This document shows, piece after piece, positions 1 through 8,966 of a DNA stretch of 40,835 nt (position 1 is its first letter; every line of letters starts with the position of its first letter). The DNA comes from Methylocystis sp. GTDB lineage: Bacteria > Pseudomonadota > Alphaproteobacteria > Rhizobiales > Beijerinckiaceae. Location of the stretch: assembly GCA_002929055.1 (NCBI GenBank), contig PERY01000024.1, forward strand, positions 1 to 40,835, read 5' to 3'. Under the pieces are notes generated by a model that was given only the letters and a program-made list of their open reading frames with translations, was not told where the DNA came from and made no database searches. Position numbers and translations under genes: made by a program.

Positions 1-70
1 TTCTAGCAAGAGCGCAGCCAACCGCGGCTTTGCGGGACGAACTGACGAGGATCAGGGTTAAGGGCGGGCG

Positions 71-94
71 AGGAGAGGAGAGGAGAGGAGAGGA
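71..94. repeat. Short AGGAG tandem repeat after glmU
   Basis: Four perfect copies of the 5-mer AGGAG (71-90) and a partial fifth end at the glmU stop codon, which is read on the minus strand at 95-97. Unit length and copy number are read directly. No function is evident; such a tract could vary by slippage without touching the coding sequence. Confidence 0.8.
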
Positions 95-1453
95 TTATTT
101 CTTCGCCTTCCTCTCGGCCTGAACGGACCGGAAGGCCGCGGCCCAGCCGCCCTTTTCGATCTGGCGGCCGCGCGCGACGGCGAGGGCGTCCGCCGCCACG
201 TCCCTGGTGACGACCGAGCCGGAGCCCACATAGGCGCCCGCCCCGATCTTCACCGGCGCGACCAGCGCTGAGTTGGAGCCGATGAAGGCGTCCGCGCCGA
301 TCTGGGTGCGATATTTGAAGAAGCCGTCGTAATTGCAGGTGATGACGCCCGCGCCGATGTTGGCGCCCGCGCCGATGTCGGCGTCGCCGATATAAGTGAG
401 GTGGTTGACCTTCGCCCCCTTGGCGACATTCGCGTTCTTGATCTCCACGAAATTGCCGACCTTGGCCTTTTCCGCGAGCGACGCGCCGGGCCGCAGCCGC
501 GCGAAGGGGCCGATGGTCGCCCCGGGGCCGACGCTCGCGCCCTCGAGATGGCAGAAGGAGTGGATCACCGCCTTGTCGCCGATCGAAACGCCGGGGCCGA
601 TCACGACATTGGGCTCGATCATCACGTCTCGGCCGAAGCTCGTGTCCGCGCAAAGGAACACTGTTTCAGGCGCGATCATCGTGACGCCCGCGGCCATCGC
701 CGCGCGGCGCAGCCGCGTCTGCGCGACAGCCTCCGCCTGGGCGAGCTGGATTCGGTCGTTGACGCCAAGAACCTCGGTCTCTTCCGCGACGACGACGCGC
801 GCGTCCCGCCCTTCGGCGCGCGCCAGCTCGACGACGTCGGTCAGATAAAATTCGCCCTTGGCGTTGGCGTTGCCGACCGCTTCCAGCAGCGCCAGCGCGC
901 GGCGCCCGTCGATCGCCATGAGCCCGGCGTTGCAGAGCTTCACCGCGCGTTCGGCGGGGCTGGCGTCCTTTTCCTCGCGAATGGCGAGCAGGCGGCCGGC
1001 CTCGTCCTGAAGCAGGCGGCCATAGCCGAAGGGGTCCGCGGCCAGAAAGCCGAGGGCGGCTACGCCTGCACCCTCGGCCAGGGCGCCGCGCAGACGCTGG
1101 ACCGTCTCGCCGGTGACGAGCGGCGTGTCCGCGAAGAGTATCAGCAGATCGTCATAGCCGGCGGCGATCGCCTCGCGCGCGGCCAGCACGGCGTGAGCGG
1201 TGCCGAGCCTCTCGGTCTGGACGAAGACCCTCGCATGCGGGGCGAGGCGCAACGCCTCGGCGCGCACGTCGTCGCGCTGCGGGCCGATGACCACGGCGAC
1301 GCTTTCGACGCCCGCGGCCGCCACCGCCGCGAGCACATGCGCGATCATCGCGCGCCCTGCGACCTGATGCAGCACCTTGGGCGTTTCGGACTTCATCCGC
1401 GTGCCCTCGCCAGCCGCGAGGACGATCGCCAAAGCTTTTCGGGAACTTGCCAT
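95..1453 (-). CDS. glmU: Bifunctional UDP-N-acetylglucosamine pyrophosphorylase / glucosamine-1-phosphate N-acetyltransferase
   Basis: GlmU makes UDP-GlcNAc in the cytoplasm for peptidoglycan and lipopolysaccharide: it acetylates glucosamine-1-phosphate, then transfers UMP. The 452-residue product matches the usual family length of about 456. The N-terminal nucleotidyltransferase shows the signature LAAGEGTRM at residues 12-20, followed by KSETPKVLH. The C-terminal half is a left-handed beta-helix of imperfect hexapeptide repeats, for example [15 protein letters not shown] and the later [16 protein letters not shown] chose the ATG at 1453 because it gives the typical spacing to the GTRM motif. 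An ATG at 1465 and a longer frame to 1546 exist, but the longer one adds a low-complexity PGPGPG stretch translated from a GC repeat. The partner gene glmS, often adjacent, would lie left of the window. Confidence 0.96.
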   Translation of the reverse strand: MASSRKALAIVLAAGEGTRMKSETPKVLHQVAGRAMIAHVLAAVAAAGVESVAVVIGPQRDDVRAEALRLAPHARVFVQTERLGTAHAVLAAREAIAAGYDDLLILFADTPLVTGETVQRLRGALAEGAGVAALGFLAADPFGYGRLLQDEAGRLLAIREEKDASPAERAVKLCNAGLMAIDGRRALALLEAVGNANAKGEFYLTDVVELARAEGRDARVVVAEETEVLGVNDRIQLAQAEAVAQTRLRRAAMAAGVTMIAPETVFLCADTSFGRDVMIEPNVVIGPGVSIGDKAVIHSFCHLEGASVGPGATIGPFARLRPGASLAEKAKVGNFVEIKNANVAKGAKVNHLTYIGDADIGAGANIGAGVITCNYDGFFKYRTQIGADAFIGSNSALVAPVKIGAGAYVGSGSVVTRDVAADALAVARGRQIEKGGWAAAFRSVQAERKAKK

Positions 1454-1490
1454 GAAGCGAGTCATCCATTTCAAATGCAGCGGAACGGCG

Positions 1491-1514
1491 CCGGGGCCGG
1501 GGCCGGGGCCGGGG
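1491..1514. repeat. Four perfect CCGGGG (GGGGCC-type) hexamers upstream of glmU
   Basis: Four uninterrupted copies of CCGGGG lie 38-61 bases upstream of the chosen glmU start. The plus strand therefore carries four runs of G4 separated by CC, a textbook G-quadruplex motif. The glmU mRNA, if it starts further upstream, would carry the C-rich complement. Any regulatory role is inference. Confidence 0.85.
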
Positions 1515-1674
1515 CGTTTGTGGCAGATTCGCAGCGCGAAGGGCAAGCGGCGCGGACTTCCCCGCGCCCCCCTGCGCGGCGCCGCAATAATTCCTTTCTG
1601 TTCTATGAAATTCCCGTATAGAGAAACGTCGCGCCATCCTGATCAGACCGATTTGGTCATTCTCCGGTTACTCG

Positions 1675-3204
1675 ATGCTTGAACGAAGGGACGTACTAAA
1701 GGCAGCCTTCGGCGCAATCGCCGCAGGCCTATCGCCTCCCGCGCCAAGCGCCCAGGAGGCGCCGCCCGCCGCGCCCCCGCCCGCGCCCTTCTCCCGCGAT
1801 ATGATCGTCGAGTTTGCGCGCGCCTTGGCGTCGAAGCCTTACGCGCCGCCCCCCTCCGATTTGCGCGAGCCCTTCGCGAGCCTCACCTACGAGCAGTTCG
1901 TCGGCATCAAGACGAGACCCGGCTCGGCCCTCTGGGCTGGGGAGAACAAGGGCTTCACAATCGAACCCCTGCATCGGGGCCATATTTTTGTCAGCGCGGT
2001 CGATCTCTTCGTCATCGAGAACGGAACCGCGGCGCGCGTCGCCTATGACCAGAACCGCTTCGACTATGGCGCGCTGAAGGTCTCGGAAAAACTTCCGGAT
2101 CTCGGATATTCCGGCTTCCGGGTGCTGCATCAGGACGCCGGCCAGGAAGCCGAACTCGCCATTTTTCAGGGCGCGAGCTTCTACCGCGCCGTGGCCAGCG
2201 GCCAGAATCTCGGCGTGACGGCCCGCGGACTGTCTATCCGCACCGCCGATCCGCGCGGGGAGGAGTTTCCTGCCTTCCGCAGCTTCTGGATCGAGAAGCC
2301 GCAGCTTGGCGCCAACGCCCTCGTCATACACGCCCTGCTGGATTCCCCCAGCGTCGCCGGCGTCTATCATTTCACCCTGCGGCCGGGCGAAGCCACGATC
2401 ATCGACACGGAGCTGAGCCTCTTTCCGCGCACCAATGTCGACCACTACGGCCTCGCAGGCTTCGCCGCCGCCTCGCTCTACACGCCGCTCGACAGGCGCC
2501 GCACCGATGATCTGCGGCCCATGGTGAGCGCGATCAACGGCATACAGATGCTCACGGGCGCCGGCGAATGGCTGTGGCGGCCCGCCTCCAACCGCGAGAG
2601 CCTGCAGTTTTCCGCCTTTGTGGACGCGAACCCGAAAGGCTTCGGCGCGTTGGTCAGAGACCGGGACATCTCCGACTATCAGGACGACGACCAGCATTGG
2701 GAGCGCCGACCCTCGCTCTGGATCGAACCGCTGGGCGACTGGGGCGAAGGCTCGCTTCAACTCGTCGAGATTCCCTCCGAATCCGAGAACAACGAAAACA
2801 TCGTCGCCTATTGGCGGCCCAAGGCGCCGCTGCTGGGGGGCGCCCAGACGACCTTCGCGTACCGCCAGTTCTGGTGCTGGGAGCCGCCAAGCCGGCCGCC
2901 GCTCGCCGTCGCGACGCAGTCGCGCTCGGGCCGCGCGCCGGGCGGCAAACTCCGCCGTTTTGTCGTCGTTTTTTCGGGCGATGTCTTCGCCGACGCGCAA
3001 AAGGCGGCGCGTCTTTCCGCCGCCTTGACCACCTCACCCGGATCGGCGACCAACATACGCACTTTCGTCAATTCGCAGGCGCGGACCTGCCGCGTCGTCT
3101 TCGACGTGGACCCTGCTGGCGAAAGCTTCTGCGAATTGCGCCTCGTCCTGCGCACGGACGAGCAGCCGATCAGCGAAACCTGGCTTTATAGATGGACTCC
3201 CTGA
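1675..3204 (+). CDS. opgG: Periplasmic glucan biosynthesis protein, MdoG/OpgG (OpgD) family
   Basis: OpgG-family proteins act in the periplasm on the linear beta-1,2-glucan backbone of osmoregulated periplasmic glucans, in the pathway of the OpgH glucosyltransferase encoded next. The 509-residue product opens with a Tat-like signal (ERRDVLKAAFG at residues 3-13, then a hydrophobic stretch and an Ala/Pro-rich linker). Tat export is typical of the OpgD branch, so opgD is an equally fair name. The mature part carries family landmarks such as YEQFVGI near residue 75 and the SVAGVYHFTLRPG region in the middle. The gene overlaps opgH by 13 bases, implying translational coupling. No strong Shine-Dalgarno is visible before the ATG, which is the earliest start in the frame. 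Confidence 0.92.
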   Translation: MLERRDVLKAAFGAIAAGLSPPAPSAQEAPPAAPPPAPFSRDMIVEFARALASKPYAPPPSDLREPFASLTYEQFVGIKTRPGSALWAGENKGFTIEPLHRGHIFVSAVDLFVIENGTAARVAYDQNRFDYGALKVSEKLPDLGYSGFRVLHQDAGQEAELAIFQGASFYRAVASGQNLGVTARGLSIRTADPRGEEFPAFRSFWIEKPQLGANALVIHALLDSPSVAGVYHFTLRPGEATIIDTELSLFPRTNVDHYGLAGFAAASLYTPLDRRRTDDLRPMVSAINGIQMLTGAGEWLWRPASNRESLQFSAFVDANPKGFGALVRDRDISDYQDDDQHWERRPSLWIEPLGDWGEGSLQLVEIPSESENNENIVAYWRPKAPLLGGAQTTFAYRQFWCWEPPSRPPLAVATQSRSGRAPGGKLRRFVVVFSGDVFADAQKAARLSAALTTSPGSATNIRTFVNSQARTCRVVFDVDPAGESFCELRLVLRTDEQPISETWLYRWTP

Positions 3205-5393
3205 CCGTCGCGCCGACAGACGACATCGCTTCCGCCTCGACGCTCAAGGATCCGGCGGCGGCGCCGCCGACCCCGATCGAGAACCGTCTCTCGATGCCGG
3301 CGCAAAACCTCTTCAAATTCGACGGCAAGCAACTCCGCAGGCCGCTGGCGCCAGCGCTCTGGCAAACGCCGTGGCTCGCGCGCCTCGTCACCTTCGGGAT
3401 CGGTCTGGCGCTGACCGTCTACGGCGGCTACCAGATGTACCGCGTCATCGACGTCGGCGGCGTCACGGCCCTCAAATGGACGCTGCTTGCGCTCTTCGTG
3501 CTGAACTTCTCCTGGATCGCGCTGAGCTTTGCGAGTTGCATCGTCGGCTTCGCCGCGCTGCTCTCCAACCGCCCCGCGCCCGGCCTGCCGGAGACGCTCT
3601 CGGAGAAGACGGCCGTCGTCATGCCGATCTACAACGAGGCGCCGAGCCGCGTCTTCGCGGCGTTGCAGACGATCTTCGAAGACGTGCAGGCGACCGGACT
3701 CGGCCAGCATTTCGACTGGTTCTTTCTCTCCGACACGACAAACCCCGACGTTTGGATCGCGGAGGAGCGCGCCTTCATCGCCATCCGCCGCCGGCTTGGG
3801 CCGGGCGCGCGCATCTATTACCGCCGGCGCGAGAAGAACGTCGGCCGCAAGGCGGGCAATATCGAGGATTTCGTCTCGCGCTGGGGCGGCGCCTACGCCC
3901 ATATGGTCGTGCTCGACGCGGACAGCCTCATGACGGGTCCGACCATCGCGAAGCTCGCCGCCGCGATGGAGGCCGATCCCGACTCCGGCATCATCCAGAC
4001 GCTGCCGCTGATCATCAACCGAAACACGCTTTTCGCCCGCGTGCAGCAATTCGCTGCGCGCATCTACGGCCCCGTCATCGCCATGGGCCTCTCCTGCTGG
4101 ATGGGCCGCGACGGCAATTACTGGGGCCACAACGCCGTGATCCGCACGGAGGCGTTCGCGCGCCATTGCGGCCTGCCGGACCTGCGCGGGCGCCCGCCGT
4201 GGGGCGGCCACATCATGAGCCACGACTTCGTCGAGGCGGCGCTCATCCGCCGCGCCGGCTACGCCGTCTACATGATGCCGACTCTTGGCGGCTCCTATGA
4301 GGAAAGCCCGCCCTCGCTCATCGACCTCTCGATCCGCGACCGGCGCTGGTGCCAGGGCAATCTGCAGCATTCGCGCATTCTCTACGCGCGCGGGCTGCAC
4401 TGGGCCTCGCGCCAGCATTTCCTCACCGGCATCTTCGGTTATCTGACCTCGCCCTTGTGGTTGCTGCAGCTCCTGGTCGGCATTGTGATCGTCTTCCAGG
4501 CAAGCTACTTCAAGCCTGAGTATTTCACGAGCGAGTTCTCGCTCTTCCCCACCTTCCCGCGCTTCGACGCGGAGCGCTCGCTGGACCTCTTCGCCCTGAC
4601 CATGGGCATTCTGCTTGCGCCCAAATTCTTCGGCTTGCTCGTCGCGATCTACGAGCCGGACACGCGCAAGGGCTCGGGCGGCGCGCTCATGCTGTTCATC
4701 TCGACGCTGTTCGAGGTGGTGCTCTCGGCGCTGCTCGCGCCGATCATGATGCTCATCCAGACCGGCCATGTGCTGAACATTATTTTCGGCTTCGACACGG
4801 GCTGGGATCCGCAGCGGCGCGACGACGGCTCCGTGCCGCTCATCGACATCGTGAAGCGTCATCGCTCGCATGTCGCGCTCGGCGCGCTCTCGCTCGTCGC
4901 CGGCCTGATGATCTCGCCCTCGCTCGTCGCCTGGATGTCGCCGACGATCGCCGGCCTCATCCTCGCCATACCGATTTCCTGGCTCACGAGCCAGCGCTGG
5001 CTCGGCCTCGTCTTCCGCCGCGCGGGCGTGCTGGTGACGCCGGAGGAGACCACGACGCCGCCCGTCGCCAAGCGCGGCAAGGCGCTTTCGAAGGCGCTGG
5101 CGCGCGCCGACGAGGACGAGATCAACGGCCTCATCGCCATTCACGCCGATCCCGAGTTGCGGACGCTGCACGAGAGCTGGCTGCCGGCGCGCAAACCGCG
5201 CCAGCGCGGCTCCGTCACCGCCGACCGCGCCGTCGCCGAAGCCAAGATCGCCGACGCGGAGACGATCGAGGACGTCGTCTCATGGCTCAACCGCGGCGAG
5301 CGCCTCGTGGCGCTCTCGGACCGCGCGCTGATCAACATGATCGCGCGGCTGCCGAGGAAGTCCGACAAGCAGGAAGCGCGAGCGGCGGAGTGA
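3192..5393 (+). CDS. opgH: Glucans biosynthesis glucosyltransferase OpgH (MdoH)
   Basis: OpgH is an inner-membrane family 2 glycosyltransferase that polymerises UDP-glucose into the backbone of osmoregulated periplasmic glucans. The 733-residue protein has two N-terminal membrane segments (about 63-83 and 96-122). The cytoplasmic GT2 domain shows VVMPIYNEAP near 142-151, the DADS metal/nucleotide motif at 242-245, SHDFVEA near 343 and RRWCQGN (the QxxRW-type acceptor motif) at 384-390. Several further membrane segments and a charged C-terminal tail follow. It is shorter than the E. coli protein (about 850 residues), as is usual in alphaproteobacteria. It starts inside opgG, and its TGA overlaps the GTG of the next gene. 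Confidence 0.95.
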   Translation: MDSLTVAPTDDIASASTLKDPAAAPPTPIENRLSMPAQNLFKFDGKQLRRPLAPALWQTPWLARLVTFGIGLALTVYGGYQMYRVIDVGGVTALKWTLLALFVLNFSWIALSFASCIVGFAALLSNRPAPGLPETLSEKTAVVMPIYNEAPSRVFAALQTIFEDVQATGLGQHFDWFFLSDTTNPDVWIAEERAFIAIRRRLGPGARIYYRRREKNVGRKAGNIEDFVSRWGGAYAHMVVLDADSLMTGPTIAKLAAAMEADPDSGIIQTLPLIINRNTLFARVQQFAARIYGPVIAMGLSCWMGRDGNYWGHNAVIRTEAFARHCGLPDLRGRPPWGGHIMSHDFVEAALIRRAGYAVYMMPTLGGSYEESPPSLIDLSIRDRRWCQGNLQHSRILYARGLHWASRQHFLTGIFGYLTSPLWLLQLLVGIVIVFQASYFKPEYFTSEFSLFPTFPRFDAERSLDLFALTMGILLAPKFFGLLVAIYEPDTRKGSGGALMLFISTLFEVVLSALLAPIMMLIQTGHVLNIIFGFDTGWDPQRRDDGSVPLIDIVKRHRSHVALGALSLVAGLMISPSLVAWMSPTIAGLILAIPISWLTSQRWLGLVFRRAGVLVTPEETTTPPVAKRGKALSKALARADEDEINGLIAIHADPELRTLHESWLPARKPRQRGSVTADRAVAEAKIADAETIEDVVSWLNRGERLVALSDRALINMIARLPRKSDKQEARAAE

Positions 5394-5731
5394 CGGTCGT
5401 CTACAAAATCATCTCCGCCGCCGAATGGCGCACGGCCGAAAGCGCCGGCGTCTTTCGCGGCGCGGCGATCGACCTGACGGACGGCTACATCCATTTCTCG
5501 ACGGCCGAGCAGGCGCAGGAAACCGCCGCCAGGCATTTCGCGGGACAGGCCGACCTGCTGCTCGTCGCCATCGACTCCGACAAACTCGGCGATGCGCTGA
5601 AATGGGAAGTCTCGCGCGGCGGCGCGCTGTTCCCGCATCTCTATGCGCCGCTTTCGCTCGGCGCCGTGACGCGCGTCTCGCCGCTGCCGCTGCGTGACGG
5701 CGGCGCGCATGATTTCACCGGGCTCCTATGA
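5390..5731 (+). CDS. DUF952 family protein
   Basis: A 113-residue cytoplasmic protein of the DUF952 family, recognised by the ordered signatures [10 protein letters not shown] near the N-terminus, [11 protein letters not shown] in the middle, [14 protein letters not shown], and [14 protein letters not shown] toward the end. The biochemical function is unknown; the conserved His and Arg residues suggest a small-molecule or nucleotide site, which is inference. I chose the GTG at 5390 because it overlaps the opgH stop (GTGA) and starts the conserved domain directly; a longer frame from 5282 would add residues from the wrong reading of opgH. Its own stop overlaps the pyrD ATG (ATGA), so it is coupled on both sides. 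DUF952 next to pyrD is a recurring alphaproteobacterial arrangement, to my knowledge. Confidence 0.88.
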   Translation: MTVVYKIISAAEWRTAESAGVFRGAAIDLTDGYIHFSTAEQAQETAARHFAGQADLLLVAIDSDKLGDALKWEVSRGGALFPHLYAPLSLGAVTRVSPLPLRDGGAHDFTGLL

Positions 5732-6855
5732 TCGATCCTTTCGGCCTCGCCCTCCCCTGCCTGCGCCTCCTCGACGCCGAGGACGCACATCGCGCGACCA
5801 TCGCGGCGCTGAAGCTGCTGCCGTTTCGCACGCCTGAGAAAGACGACCCCCGCCTCGCCGTCTCCGCCTTCGGCGTCGACTTTCCAAACCCGATCGGCCT
5901 CGCCGCCGGCTTCGACAAAAACGCGGAGGTTCCCGACGCGATGCTGGGGCTCGGCTTCGGTTTCGTCGAGGTCGGCACGCTGACGCCGCGCGCCCAGCCC
6001 GGCAATCCGCGCCCGCGTAATTTCCGGCTCATCGAGGATGGCGCCGTCATCAATCGTTACGGCTTCAACAATGACGGCCATGCGCCGGCGCTGGAGCGGC
6101 TGACGCGCCGCCTCGCCCGATTTGGCGAGACGAAGGAGCGGCGTCATTACGGCGCCGGACCTTTCCGCGGCGCGCATGACGGCGCAGGCGTCCTCGGGGT
6201 CAACGTCGGCGCCAACAAGGACGCGGAAAGCCGAGTCGCCGATTATGTCGCCGGCGTCGGAGCCTTCGCCGATGTGGCGGATTATCTCACCATCAACGTC
6301 AGTTCGCCGAACACGCCCGGCCTGCGCGACCTGCAGGAGCCCGAAGCGCTCTCCGAACTGCTTGCGCGGGTGATCGAGGCGCGCGACGCGGTCCCGGCGC
6401 GGCGCCCGGTGCTGCTGAAAATCGCGCCCGACCTTTCGCTCGATCAGCTCGACGCCATCGTGCGCGTCGCGCGCGAACGCGGCGTCGATGGCATGATCGT
6501 CTCCAACACCACGGTCTCGCGACCCGAGAGTTTGCGTTCTAACTTCGCGGCAGAAGGCGGCGGGCTGTCGGGCGCGCCTTTATTCGCGCTTTCGACGCAG
6601 ATGCTCGCGCAAACCTTCCTGCGCGTCGACGGCCAGTTTCCGCTCATCGGCGTCGGCGGCGTCGACAGCGCTGAGGCCGCGCTCGCAAAGATCGAGGCCG
6701 GCGCAACGCTGGTGCAGCTTTATTCGGCGCTGGTCTATGAGGGGCCGCGACTGGTTTCGCGCATCAAACTGGGCCTGTTGAACGCGCTCGATAGAGAGAA
6801 GGCCACACTCGCTGCACTCGTCGGCAGAATGGCGCATCAACTCGCGCGTGATTGA
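5728..6855 (+). CDS. pyrD: Dihydroorotate dehydrogenase (quinone), class 2
   Basis: PyrD oxidises dihydroorotate to orotate in pyrimidine synthesis and passes electrons to the quinone pool at the inner membrane. The 375-residue length and the N-terminal extension before the barrel indicate class 2. Visible signatures are the FMN-binding [17 protein letters not shown] near residues 50-66, NRYGFNNDG near 110, and [14 protein letters not shown], which holds the serine base of class 2 enzymes. [19 protein letters not shown] lies near the C-terminus. The ATG overlaps the DUF952 stop by four bases. It is the last gene of the opgG-opgH-DUF952-pyrD chain; a 66-base gap follows. Confidence 0.96.
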   Translation: MIDPFGLALPCLRLLDAEDAHRATIAALKLLPFRTPEKDDPRLAVSAFGVDFPNPIGLAAGFDKNAEVPDAMLGLGFGFVEVGTLTPRAQPGNPRPRNFRLIEDGAVINRYGFNNDGHAPALERLTRRLARFGETKERRHYGAGPFRGAHDGAGVLGVNVGANKDAESRVADYVAGVGAFADVADYLTINVSSPNTPGLRDLQEPEALSELLARVIEARDAVPARRPVLLKIAPDLSLDQLDAIVRVARERGVDGMIVSNTTVSRPESLRSNFAAEGGGLSGAPLFALSTQMLAQTFLRVDGQFPLIGVGGVDSAEAALAKIEAGATLVQLYSALVYEGPRLVSRIKLGLLNALDREKATLAALVGRMAHQLARD

Positions 6856-6921
6856 ACGCCCGAACTTTTCTATGACAACGCGCAATGCTATCCCGCGCGC
6901 ATTCAAGCAAGAGGAAACATC

Positions 6922-7467
6922 ATGAGCGAACATATCTGGCTGGCGACGGGCGAAGCGACGGTTCTGGCGGCGGACGGGCAATACACCGACGCCATGCCGG
7001 AAGTGCTGATCGGCAATGTGAAGGGCCCGGTCGGGCACGCCTTCGCCTCCATGACCGGACAGGTCGCTGGCCATCCGCGCATGTTCGTCATCCGCGACCT
7101 CAACCAGCAAGTCCGCCCCGCGACGATGATGACCACCAAGATGACGGTGAAGTCAGAAGACTATGTCGAACTGCTCGGCGGCGTCGTGCAGGCGGCCACC
7201 GCCGACGCCATCGTCGACTGTCTCGCCGAAGGGATCATCCCCAAGGATCAGGCCAACGAGCTGTGCATGATCATCATGGTGTGGCTCGATCCGCGCTGCG
7301 CCAAGCACATGAAGAAGCTCGACCGGAAAGACCTCTACCGCACCAATTACGAGGCGACGAAGCTCGCCATCTCCCGTGCGCTGAAAGGCGAGCCCACGGT
7401 CGACGAGTTGATCGCCAACCGCAAGACGATCTCCCATTATGCGCTTGAAGGCGTGTTCGACGATTGA
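6922..7467 (+). CDS. Formaldehyde-activating enzyme (Fae) family paralogue
   Basis: A 181-residue member of the Fae fold family, clearly diverged from the canonical fae at 36336-36845. Shared landmarks are an N-terminal GEA/GES stretch, the ending of the core strand LIG, AEGIIPKDQANEL (canonical [13 protein letters not shown]), and NYEATKLAISRALKGEP (canonical [17 protein letters not shown]). In the alignment I can make by eye, His22 of canonical Fae, the proposed catalytic residue, corresponds to Met25 here. So it may not condense formaldehyde with H4MPT, and could act as a sensor, carrier or act on another aldehyde; this is inference. It has a good ribosome site (AGAGGAAAC). The next gene, a TIM-barrel protein, starts 50 bases downstream, probably on the same transcript. 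It resembles what is called Fae3 in some methylotrophs, but I cannot confirm the subgroup. Confidence 0.85.
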   Translation: MSEHIWLATGEATVLAADGQYTDAMPEVLIGNVKGPVGHAFASMTGQVAGHPRMFVIRDLNQQVRPATMMTTKMTVKSEDYVELLGGVVQAATADAIVDCLAEGIIPKDQANELCMIIMVWLDPRCAKHMKKLDRKDLYRTNYEATKLAISRALKGEPTVDELIANRKTISHYALEGVFDD

Positions 7468-7517
7468 TCGCAAAGGGCGGCGCAAGTCGCCGCCCTCAAC
7501 CTCGATGCGAGGGCGTC

Positions 7518-8348
7518 ATGAGGATCGCGCTGTCGAACCTCGCCTGGGATGTCGCGGAAGACGCGCAGATCGCGGCGTTGCTGAACCGCTACGAAGTCGA
7601 CGCCATCGACATCGCCGTCTCGAAATATTTTCCCGCGCCAGCCAGCGTTTCGGACTCCGACATTGATGGCGTCCGCCGTTTCTGGACGGCGCGCGGCGTC
7701 GAGATCACCGGCATGCAGGCGCTGCTCTTTGGCGCGCAAGGGCTCAATCTCTTCGGCGACGAGGCGGCCCGCGCTGCCATGCTGGAGCGCCTGTCGCATG
7801 TCTGCCGCATCGCATCGCGCCTCGGGGCGACGCGACTCGTCTTCGGCTCCTTCAGAAATCGGGACAGGGGCGATCTGAAGGCGCAGCAGGCGCAGGACAT
7901 CGCGGTGGATTTTTTCCGCAGCCTCGGCGCCGTCGCCCGCTTGCATGGCGTCGTCATCTGCCTCGAGCCCGTTCCGGCCCGCTATGGCGCAAACTTCATG
8001 GTGACGACGCCCGAGGCGGCGATGGTCGTGGAAGCCGCGGACGACCCCGCGATCCGCCTGCATCTCGACACGGGTACGATGGCTGTGAATGCCGAGAGCC
8101 GCGACGTCGTGACAACCTTCGCGCCGCTCATCGGCCATGTGCATGCCGGCGATCCGGATCTGGCGCCGTTCGGCGGATGCGTCGCCTATCACGCCGCGGT
8201 GGCGAGCGTCTTGCGGCGCGCGCGACCCGATCTGATCGTCACGGTCGAAATGCTGGCGACGACCGACGCCCCCCACCTCCAGTCGATCGAACGCGCGCTC
8301 GCCGCCGCCATCCGTTGCTATCGCGACGAACATGCGGCGGCGGGCTGA
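7518..8348 (+). CDS. Sugar phosphate isomerase/epimerase-like TIM-barrel protein
   Basis: A 276-residue protein of the xylose-isomerase-like TIM-barrel superfamily (AP endonuclease 2 / IolE type). A plausible divalent-metal site is visible: Glu150 in CLEPVP, Asp184 in HLDTG, His209 in GHVHAGDP and Glu244 in VTVEML. The N-terminus (MRIALSNLAW) fits a first barrel strand. The substrate cannot be read from sequence; members isomerise or epimerise small sugars or hydroxypyruvate-like compounds. I chose the ATG at 7518 because the longer frame from 7464 overlaps the preceding gene and adds no domain. It follows the Fae paralogue and ends a few bases before the convergent DUF3618 gene. Confidence 0.8.
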   Translation: MRIALSNLAWDVAEDAQIAALLNRYEVDAIDIAVSKYFPAPASVSDSDIDGVRRFWTARGVEITGMQALLFGAQGLNLFGDEAARAAMLERLSHVCRIASRLGATRLVFGSFRNRDRGDLKAQQAQDIAVDFFRSLGAVARLHGVVICLEPVPARYGANFMVTTPEAAMVVEAADDPAIRLHLDTGTMAVNAESRDVVTTFAPLIGHVHAGDPDLAPFGGCVAYHAAVASVLRRARPDLIVTVEMLATTDAPHLQSIERALAAAIRCYRDEHAAAG

Positions 8349-8351
8349 GCG

Positions 8352-8966
8352 TCAGGACGCGGTGACGCCCGGGTGTCTGTCGGGGAAGGATCCGTTTCCG
8401 CCGGGCGGCGGAAGCGGGGTCTCGTCAATCCCGGTTCCGGTCTGAACTACCGAGACCGCCCGTCTCGCCTGCTCGCCGAGGCCGCTGCCCGCAGGGCGGC
8501 CCGCCGCCTCGCTCGCAGGCAGGAGCGCTCCCAATATAGCGCCAAGCGCGACGCCCAGCCCGGCGAGAACAATCGGCTCCTCCTGAACGAAGCTGAACAG
8601 CCGGTCGCTCCCTTCAGATGCGCCCTTACGCAGATTGTCGGCGGCGCTGGTCAGGGTTTGGCGCACGCCCGCGCCGCCGGCTTCGTCAGAGGCCGCCGGG
8701 CCGTTCTGCGAGGCCCCCGCAGACTGTGAAGCGCCGCCAGGGCCTTTCATCAGCATCCACGCCAGCCCGGCGCCGACGAGCGACGCAGGCATCGGATTGT
8801 CGCGCAGCCGGCGCGCCACCGCCGCCGCGCCGCCGTCCTCCGCGGGATTCAGAAGCCGGTGGAGAATGTCGGCCGGCGACAAACGGCTCCGCAACTCCTC
8901 GAGCGCATCGGCCAGTTGCGCGCGCGTCTTATCGGCCTCGCGCTCAAGCTGCTCGCTGTTCGCCAT
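8352..8966 (-). CDS. DUF3618 family membrane-associated protein
   Basis: A 204-residue protein. Its N-terminus (EADKTRAQLADALEELRSRLSP) is the helical DUF3618 signature, found in small proteins tied to envelope or stress functions. A short hydrophobic segment (PASLVGAGLAWMLM) lies near residue 70, then a Gly/Ala/Ser-rich linker. A stronger membrane segment (IVLAGLGVALGAILGALL) lies near 135-152, followed by a low-complexity Gly/Pro tail. It overlaps the upstream DUF1469 gene by 23 bases and is the last of three cotranscribed genes. The function is unknown; association with the inner membrane is inferred from the hydrophobic segments. Confidence 0.75.
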   Translation of the reverse strand: MANSEQLEREADKTRAQLADALEELRSRLSPADILHRLLNPAEDGGAAAVARRLRDNPMPASLVGAGLAWMLMKGPGGASQSAGASQNGPAASDEAGGAGVRQTLTSAADNLRKGASEGSDRLFSFVQEEPIVLAGLGVALGAILGALLPASEAAGRPAGSGLGEQARRAVSVVQTGTGIDETPLPPPGGNGSFPDRHPGVTAS

